Part shown: positions 56,451 through 64,000 of the stretch, piece by piece
How the letters are laid out: the number at the start of each line of letters is the position of its first letter
Numbering within the stretch: the first letter of the stretch is position 1
From: Hyaloperonospora brassicae
Taxonomy: Eukaryota; Oomycota; Peronosporomycetes; Peronosporales; Peronosporaceae
Assembly: GCA_947650285.1 (NCBI GenBank)
Contig: CANTFL010001154.1
Location: 1-64,000 of the forward strand
Direction of reading: 5' to 3'
DNA: 64,000 nucleotides
Position numbers and translations under genes: made by a program
Notes under the pieces: generated by a model
The model's database searches: none
What the model saw: the letters and a program-made list of their open reading frames with translations, nothing else
Told to the model about the DNA's origin: nothing

Positions 56451-56877
56451 CGGATCTAACCAAAGTGAACGAACGAAACCGGATGGGTCGCGGCGGTTCA
56501 CACAATGCCATGTTTATTGGTACGTTCAACGGCATGCACTGCTACATGTGGCAATGTGTAGACAACATACGTCAATCATGTTCAGACTGAATGGAAGCGC
56601 TATAAGAGAGCCACCGTGAAAGCTGAGAAAAGTGGTTGCTGTCTTGGCCTGATGCTTGGAAATCGAGCAATCTCCCATCAGCTGAAAACGATCGTAGAAT
56701 AAAAGTGTCCGATGTCTGGAATGTAGAACGTGACCTGGAAACGTACATGACGCTTCTTGCACCTCACGGCATTACTCAGCCGTTTGAAGTTGATGTATTG
56801 AGAAAGTAGGGCCTGTCGTAGAGACGTAACTGCGCGAGATGCCTGGTGTTATTTAGACAGTAAACATGTGAAAGCCC

Positions 56878-57652
56878 TGCGAGTCGTCGTTACCACAGCT
56901 ACTTAATTTTTGCACTTGATAAAGTTGAGCTTTGTGTCATACAGCAGACTACGAAAAAAGAATGTTCCGAACACGGTCCGCGAATGCTGTAAAACCCGTC
57001 GGAAACAAATAAGCCGTGCGTTGGCGGACAAAGTATATTAGCATAATGCGTTTTTATAGCCACGAATGATGCAAGACAACGCAGACGTGCATTTGTTTCG
57101 GCGCACAGCAGCGATTATACACCAGTTGTTGAGCCAGATAGGTAGACTACACGTGAAAATGTAGCATAATCGAAATGGCGGACGCTAAATGGCCAGGAAC
57201 CTCAAAGTTTGCGCATTGAGTTCAAAATTGCGGTCTTGACATTGATAACTTGATCGAGGACTTTCTCCACGTCATCTAAATCGCCGAATTTATGAAGAAG
57301 GGCTTATATACAGTTTTGTTCTTCAGCGTCTAAAGCTCACCATGTAACTTCCTTATTTTGGGTGAACATAACACTAAACAGTAGCATCAGGAGATGTATC
57401 GTAATGTTTGGTGCTGTATTGACATTAGTGAAATGCTTCGATTCTAAGCTTCTCGAGGAGAGAATCCAGCGTCATATCAATATTTATAAATGTGTATTTA
57501 TAAATATCGCATGTATATGTCTCTGCGACATTCGCTAAAGCCTGTTTTTACAAATATGAATGGGGGTGTTGGTTCTTGCTCCGTCACATACTTAGGGAAC
57601 AACTCTATAGTCATTTTTTAAAATTTTAAAAATACTGCTGGTGCAAAGAGAG
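56878..57652 (+). repeat. Direct repeat copy B (about 775 bp)
   Basis: Partner of 48573-49351, same orientation. It starts about 400 bp after element 3 and is followed by a reversed LTR fragment. Confidence 0.8.
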
Positions 57653-57779
57653 AAAAGTCTCAAAAATAACTTGCTCAGTACAAGGTAAAAACTAGCTGTT
57701 TTTATTTACAGCGAAGGTCACGATGATACACACATTGTGTTGGGTACTGCTTTATGTATATTAACTACAAATACGTAAT

Positions 57780-57960
57780 GTAACTACTCGCTCGCCACCC
57801 ATCGTAGCTTCCAGTAGTGATTGGTGATTAAGTTATTTTACCTAATAACATATCTCGACCAATGAGTGGGGCAAAGCCGTATATATCCTTCGATGGTAAC
57901 ATTATTAAATATTTACTTAGCATGGCCAATATAAAGAAATAACATTAGATCCGATTTTAT
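57780..57960 (-). repeat. Reverse-oriented gypsy LTR fragment
   Basis: ACTCGCTCGCCACCCATCG...GATTGGTGATTAAG...ACCAATGAGTGGG...CCTTCGATGG follows the order of the element 2 LTR read on the plus strand (CTCACCACCCATTGCGCG...ATTGGTGGGTTGATA...AATGAGTAGACCCTTCGG). Both ends are lost. Confidence 0.55.
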
Positions 57961-60229
57961 TTCCATTGACCGATACAGATTTTAATAGCACGCTATGGGA
58001 TTATTTCTCTACACCAACCCCTTGATGATCAGTCACTTCAGTGACCCATTCAAAACGTTTGTATGACCGAGTCATCACGTTAAAGATCGAAATAGGAAGG
58101 ATAGAACATGTCAATCGAACCCTATAAATTAACGAATACCATCGCATGATGAATTAGTGCATGCCGTGTGCATGCAAAGTTGCGACTACTACTCGTCTAG
58201 GCATATGCTTATGGATATCGATGCGTATTTAGGACATGGCAGCTGGCTATGGTATTTTTATCGGATACCGGGTATACCAAAACAGCCCATTTACTGTCGT
58301 AAGTGGAAATAAATCATGTGTAGCTAGAGCGGCCGCTGCATCAATTGCGGGACCAAGTTATAAGAGCAACAATGCATACGAGCTAAAGGTAACCTGTTCT
58401 TGTGGATAATGCTTCATCGGAGTCAGAGTCGTCTGCTAACAATTAAAGTAAACTTGGGTTTCCGAGGCGATGACTCAAAATTCTTGTCGTGGTGGCGATT
58501 GTAGCACTATGAACGAGCAGATGTTCGGGCCATCTGACTAATTAAACGACTCTTCTTTTGGCTCCAGACGTTCTTACTCATTCGAGCGCAGCCCAAATGA
58601 CCAGTACGGTGAAAGTGATTCGTGTAATGATGGGTGGATTCAAATCGAGTTACTGGAATCAAAGCGATTCGATGATTGCGATGATCGCAATGTGTAAAAC
58701 TACGTCTACATCACGCAGAAGAATATACGTCCTAGAATTCTGCGTGTAACTCATTTCAAAACCCTTTATGGGTGCCACTACAGCTGGATGTGAATAAATT
58801 ATTCAATTGAATATTGAAGAGACGTAATATAAGTGAAAATAGGGATTGCACAGAGCACGCCTAAATCAATCATCTCTTACTTAGGAATCATTAATACAAC
58901 AACAACCGTCATTATATTTGTAATATATATAAGATAAGCGTGCATGCAATATTGAATGCATAGGATGTGGAGCCTTGATTAATTTATCAGCTAGAGAAGG
59001 CAGTGGCATTCAGAAACGTACTCGAAAAAGTGCGAAAAAAAATTAAGCCAGCCGCCTGAAAAAATAAGTTCGACCTGTATATAATTGGCTTAATGTTGTC
59101 AGACATTTGTTGACCACTTTATTCGGTCCTAGGGAGGACTACCTCTTAACTCAGCCGTGTCGACGCGCTCAAAAGTCTTTTGATATGTAAAACGACTGGT
59201 CGAAGACGCGTCTCGACCAGAAAAAATAACTAAAATGCGCGTTTTGCAATAGTAATATGGAACGTAGCGACTGATTACGCGCCACTATTAGATCCGTGAC
59301 GCGTGACGTAGCGATTACTGGAGAGACAACGAAACAGTCAGTGATGATCGATCTTTTAATAGATACAACACGCCTACTCGATCCGTAAATGCGATATGTC
59401 AATTAATCATGAATTATGAGATAAAATAGAATTAAATTGGAAATTGGGTATTGCCAATTTTGTCCTGAATGAGGTTCACTTTTGATCTTATTATCAAGTG
59501 CTCACCTTACGTTGCTGAAGAGTAAGACCTTGAATCCTACTTTTACAGGTGGTGGCGTCCACTTCACTTTAACGCTGGACGCCTCTTTGAAAATTTGCGG
59601 TTGCATCGACAAGTTGTACGGAACGGACCTTCACGAATGCAAGTTTGATTTGAATGTGCTGCAATAGTTCGATCAATGAGAAGTAACAAGTGCTGAGGTC
59701 AAGCTGGAGCACTACACCAACGAGATGGCTAGGAGAAACGTTTAAAAGGAAGTCGCGCAGAGCGCTAATAATATTCTTTGTCGCGATGGAATATTACCAG
59801 CCGCCATTGGTATATTTGTTAATTGGGACGCTATAATGCGTAGTAAAGATCATAAGAGTTTTCCAAAAGAAATCACTGGAAAGTATCTCATTTCTTCGTC
59901 GACACTTTTTCACGACGAAGATAGGCGTAGGTGAGAACTCTTTAATCAACATTACAAAATTAATGTATGATGAAGGATCTCAATGCAGCTAACACTCTAG
60001 ATAGCTAGTACGACTTGGTTATCACGCTTCTTAATTTCCTGAGCAAGTCGTACCATCACGGAATCGGAGTAGCATGACGACTCATTTTCGCAAATGTTTG
60101 TGAGGTTCGGATACTCATAAAGATGTGACGCGCAATTATAAATTGAAAGGACCTACAATTCTGCGCATGTTAAAGGTCTAGCGTTCATGACAAGCATTCG
60201 TATCAATAGCAATGGAGGGCGATAAGCGC
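57961..60229. other. AT-rich region with no supported gene
   Basis: Only short ORFs (58558-58749, 59402-59169 minus, 59482-59667) without recognisable motifs. The frame near 59,480-59,900 (VHFTLTLDASLKICGC; LPAAIGIFVNWDA) looks protein-like and may belong to the copia remnant downstream, but this could not be shown. Confidence 0.45.
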
Positions 60230-63200
60230 GGAAGGCAAAAGTGTGTCACAAAACTGAAGCCAAAGTTCATTAAATTGGCATGTTTCAGGTGCGAAAATAA
60301 TAAAGCGGAGTGATGGAAACGCTACGAAAATGCGTCGCGCAGGTTGAAGATAAATCCGGATAATACCAGTTTTTTAATAGTAAAAGAAAAAGCAAAAAAG
60401 AAGTATGACTTGTTGACTCGTTATCGACGCAGCACACGACGTTCACAATAGATCAGATAAAGAACTTTGAGCCATTTTTTCGATTGGATAGGCATCTTGC
60501 CGACAATGTCGTAATGCAAGCGGTGGTAACCGGGTACATTTCCATGTCAATAGAGACTGAGCTTGGATTAAAGAGGGGTGTCCTTTCTAACCTATGGCTC
60601 ATTCAAAAAAACACGCAGCCTATTTTTTACTAATAGCTCTACGAAGGGCATTAGCCCCATTTCAAAATAATGAGAGACGAGTGATATATGCTATCAAATT
60701 TGGTGAAGCGGCGGTTGGATGCGAGCATAAAAAATTGATATTGAAGTTGTGCATGAATTTTATCATACCAGACAAGTCAGATGTGTCAAGCTCAAAAGGC
60801 TGCAATAGATATTGACTCTGTCATCTTAGAATTCGTCGTATTGACCATAATATACTTAAAGACGTCTTCAACAAGGTACACGCGGTCGGCATGGATGTTT
60901 CACCGTTGTAGAATTCGGTAATGGTTGATGGATGCGGTCTTATAAATTTATAGCCAGTAAGATGTATGCCAATGTCAACAATTTGTAAAAATAAGCTACC
61001 AGATGACAATCTTAGCGACTTTTAAGGACCTATGGTAAAAAAATTCCTCCTTTTTTCGTTACAACTTTTCCTACTTGTGTAAGTGTTTTCTCTCAAAACA
61101 AGTCGAAATTGGCTTCAAAGTTTGCCGATATTATCGCATTAGCTACGACAAAGACCTAAACCGCGTCACGGCACTTTGCAGAGACATATGCGATTATTAC
61201 AAATCGCATAAGAAAACCAAGATGTGCTGAGATCCTGGTTCCGCTCATACGTTCACGCTACGCTTCACACCTTAAGTCAGAGAATTAGCACAACGGATAA
61301 AAAAAGATGGTGGAACGCGCTCATGGCATAATATGAAATGCTGGGCCTATTTTAATGTAATGAACAGAAACAGTCCTATCATCTGTATTCTGCCGCAACT
61401 AATTTCATACATACGTCATCAATTAAAGATACCTCTCCATAACAATCCTGTACCGGACAAAAATGACTGTTCCTGTGAGACTTTAGTGTACCGCTGACAC
61501 GCGAATGTGACAGTCTCGCAGCAAAAAAGCACCAATTCTGCGTGCGAGCGGTGCGGTGAAAGACGACGCTTTAATCACTTGTACAGGTCACCAGGTGTAG
61601 TTCGTTCCCGACTGGATATATTGAGATGCCCTCAGTTGAGGACTACCGGATTTTCGCTCTACAAGCCATAAACGGGTCCATCTATTGGGATACCGATTTG
61701 CCGCTCGACAAGTCTTAATGTGCGCTGGTAGCGAGTGATTACACTCTGGGACGACTTAATTTCTAATGCAAATAGTCGAAACCTCTAGAACCTATGCCTC
61801 TATAGATTCGACGTCTGACCTTATCTAACTCGCTTAGGGATGTCTAGTAAAGTGGGCGCGTATCTTGGATTCAACGCATTCTGCTATGTACGCTAAGAAT
61901 GGGTACAAAAGAGGACTACAAAGCAATTGTCTATAAGAAATGAAGTTTCGTACTGGTGAGCCGCGACGCGATTTCATAAAAACTTCTTTGACGATGAGAG
62001 CCATAGTAAAGCAGTATTAGCAGTAGTGGAAGTTTAATTGTATCCAACGAATCAGGAATTGCCTTCCGAATGGAACAAGAATGAAGACAATACACTGCGC
62101 AAGATAAAGATGCAGATCCAGGAAGTAGGCAGCATTCATAATTTATTTTGTTTCAGCTAGCGGGGATAATATTGAGTCCCAGTCAGAAAAGTCGACAAAT
62201 ATTGCTACAAGGTATGTCAGAGATCTCGAAAGACAAAGAATATATTGAAGGGGGTCTTACTTCTGTATTTAATGAGAGAAGTTCGACAGCTTTTGAGTTT
62301 GAAATGGATCTCAGCAACGCGATCAAGGAGAAGGATGCATTCAATATAGAAGTCGACTCCCTTCGTAAGAAAAATTCTGGGTAGTTGGTTCACAAACTAA
62401 TGCGTAAAAACCAAATCGGCTGCTGACGGGTGTTTCGGATCGACGAGACCCAAGTAAGCGAGAAAAAAAAGTTTAAGTTCATCTTCAGCCAGAAGGTACT
62501 TTCAGTAGTGCGGCATTTACGACGCAGAAACATTTGCGCGAGTCGACAAGTCACTTCGATCAGGTTTGTGCTCAGTGTAGCTGCTGTGAAAATCTTTGTA
62601 TTGCACCAAAACGGTTGAAATACCGCTTTCCTGAACAGCGCATTAAATGAAGATTTCTGCAAGACAAACCCAGTCGTCTTCAACGACTAATATGGGAGTG
62701 ACATGTTTGAAAACTGCAGCGGTCATGGAAGAAATGGAGAAACCGCCGTGGTTATAAAAATATTTTTTAACGAGCTCATGCTACACGTCTAGTGCAAGAG
62801 TGCAAGTCGAATTACTTTTCTAGATCGAGCACAATTACTAGTATCAGATCCTTGCGTAACTCGACGTTGATGATCTTTTGGTCGTCAGAAGTTGCAACAA
62901 GATGCATCGTTAATCGAAGTGTACACTGAGACAGCGGTTATAAATGCCAACACGGATCAGCTCAGTTTTTTTCCGATAAAAATAGACCTGGACTGATTCG
63001 CAGCAAAGTTTTCCATACGGTAGGCTACATTGGCTAAGCTATTTTAAAAAGATCGACTTGATTACCAGCACGTCGCTCAAGTAGCCGTAGTACTATAGAA
63101 CAAAGATGAACAAGGCTATATGCGAATGCTGTTTAAAGTATAGAAACGAGTTGCGATGCAACGTACCCTACCTATATTTAATTGTCTTTATCATAGACCT

Positions 63201-63700
63201 TATGGCAGTTACTCATTGCGTTATTGTAGATGCTGTAAGAATTGTCTGTCATTATTCCGCCCGCCGTGTCTGATACACACTGAAAGCACCAAAGTGGGTC
63301 GTTCGTATATGTATGGCACAAAGACACATGAATAGGAGTATTATTGAAGTAGGGACAATATCCTGCGAGACCATTTGGATAAAAAAACTAAGTTAGTCAC
63401 ATTTAGGCAAGACAAAGTAAAGGGTGCTGTACGTCTATGATGGATGAATGACGCATCAGATAAATGAGCAAGACGCAACATTCCTTGATGCTATCGTCAA
63501 CGTACGCAACTTTAATGGCGATACCACAAGCTTCGAAGGCAGCGGTATGTCCAAATATGTTCTAAGTTAAGCTTGTTTTGATGCAAATCAGTAATGTTAT
63601 TAAGACCGATGAGGACAACCAAGAACCAATCGCACTAGCAAATATTTTGTTGGCTCTAAGTTGTCATAAACGGGATCCTTACGGTTCGACAACGCTGCTG
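60230..63700 (+). mobile_element. Ty1/copia retrotransposon remnant (knuckle to RNase H)
   Basis: Plus-strand traces in copia order: a broken knuckle (LACFRCENNKAE, about 60,285), integrase VERAHGII (about 61,310), an integrase-end motif FVLVSRDAIS (about 61,945), RT with TSIRFVLSVAAVKIFVLHQN and TAFLNSALNEDF (62,555-62,660), matching the copia 'TSIR..LALAA..D...HQMDVKTAFLNG' block, and RNase H DNQEPIALANILLALSCHKR (63,615-63,680; copia 'DNQGAIALA...H.RTKHID'). Stops occur throughout. LTRs were not found and the 3' end may lie beyond the window. Confidence 0.75.
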
Positions 63701-64000
63701 CCATGTTATGGTAATTATTCTGGGTGATTTTTGCTGTCACACTTAGTTTTAGAAGGTTCTTAGCCGCTAAGCGAAGAACAGAGCAATGTCCTCTTCTAGG
63801 TTTCTAAACCCATCGACAAGGCCCCCATTGGGAGTTCGCGTCTAGTGCGCCTTACTTATAAATTCATTAGCACATTATCCCAGGTTTCTCCATAAGGCAA
63901 TGAAGTACTAAGGATTAAACTTTATCCACACTCGCGGTCAAGTTGTACTGGAATAGAAGTTGATAAGAGGTAACGCTGAATTAGTGATTACCCAATAAGT

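Larger units (their letters stand above)
49424..56480 (+). mobile_element. Ty3/gypsy chromovirus element 3 (plus strand, heavily decayed)
   Basis: Same family as elements 1 and 2: 5' LTR (49424-49864), primer-binding site, gag, protease, RT, RNase H, integrase, chromodomain and antisense ORF region can all be followed, with many stops and shifts. No polypurine tract or 3' LTR was found after about 56,480. It is the only one of the two plus-strand copies that retains RNase H. Confidence 0.85.

Noticed and set aside
1..64000. tRNA, rRNA, CRISPR array or bacterial operon features
   Set aside because: None was seen; split genes with GT-AG introns and eukaryotic families rule out a prokaryotic source.

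Overview
The window looks like an oomycete nuclear genome (stramenopile; Peronosporales such as a downy mildew or Phytophthora relative is my best guess). Reasons: compact intron-bearing genes with short introns of about 64-212 bp and frequent GTACGT/GTAAGT donors; a fused HisH-HisF histidine gene; very short intergenic spaces; and an abrupt switch into decayed Ty3/gypsy, Ty1/copia, LINE, hAT and pogo-like elements. The species is inference; no ribosomal or organelle marker is present.

Region 1 (about 1-18.9 kb) is gene-rich. Exons were joined by eye from splice sites, reading-frame phase and conserved protein motifs: casein kinase I (619-1940, +), a BUD20/ZNF593-type zinc-finger protein (3837-3464, -), an ELMO-domain protein (5637-3998, -), a CLASP-type TOG-array microtubule protein (5980-10940, +), a PRELI/MSF1 lipid-transfer protein with an apparent 1-nt frameshift (11244-11863, +), a PPP4R1-like HEAT-repeat phosphatase subunit (14919-12186, -), imidazole glycerol phosphate synthase (17712-15924, -) and a small single-pass membrane protein (18320-18907, +). 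ELMO/CLASP and HIS7/membrane-protein are divergent pairs that share short promoter regions. The genes belong to unrelated housekeeping processes and do not form one pathway.

Region 2 (18.9-25.5 kb) holds decayed ORFs of unknown family, a 44-bp-arm hairpin, and a LINE-type element with ORF1-like and APE-endonuclease remnants that stops exactly where an LTR begins.

Region 3 (25,504-38,348) is two Ty3/gypsy chromoviruses facing each other. Element 1 (+) has an intact LTR, gag-protease and RT but lacks RNase H and the integrase tail. Element 2 (-) is full length, with LTRs, PPT, RNase H, integrase and chromodomain, but carries stops and frameshifts. They share a 2.1-kb PR-RT block at about 99% identity while their gag and integrase are far more diverged. 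Their coding and LTR sequence is saturated with short perfect inverted repeats, the most unusual signal in the window. An antisense ORF set lies between pol and the 3' LTR and overlaps the pol tail.

Region 4 (38.3-64 kb) is AT-rich and heavily decayed: an 891-bp hAT-type element with an 8-bp target duplication, copia remnants on both strands, a pogo-like transposase remnant, a third degenerate gypsy element (49.4-56.5 kb), and a 0.78-kb direct repeat on either side of it. I found no tRNA, rRNA, CRISPR array or RxLR/CRN effector gene.
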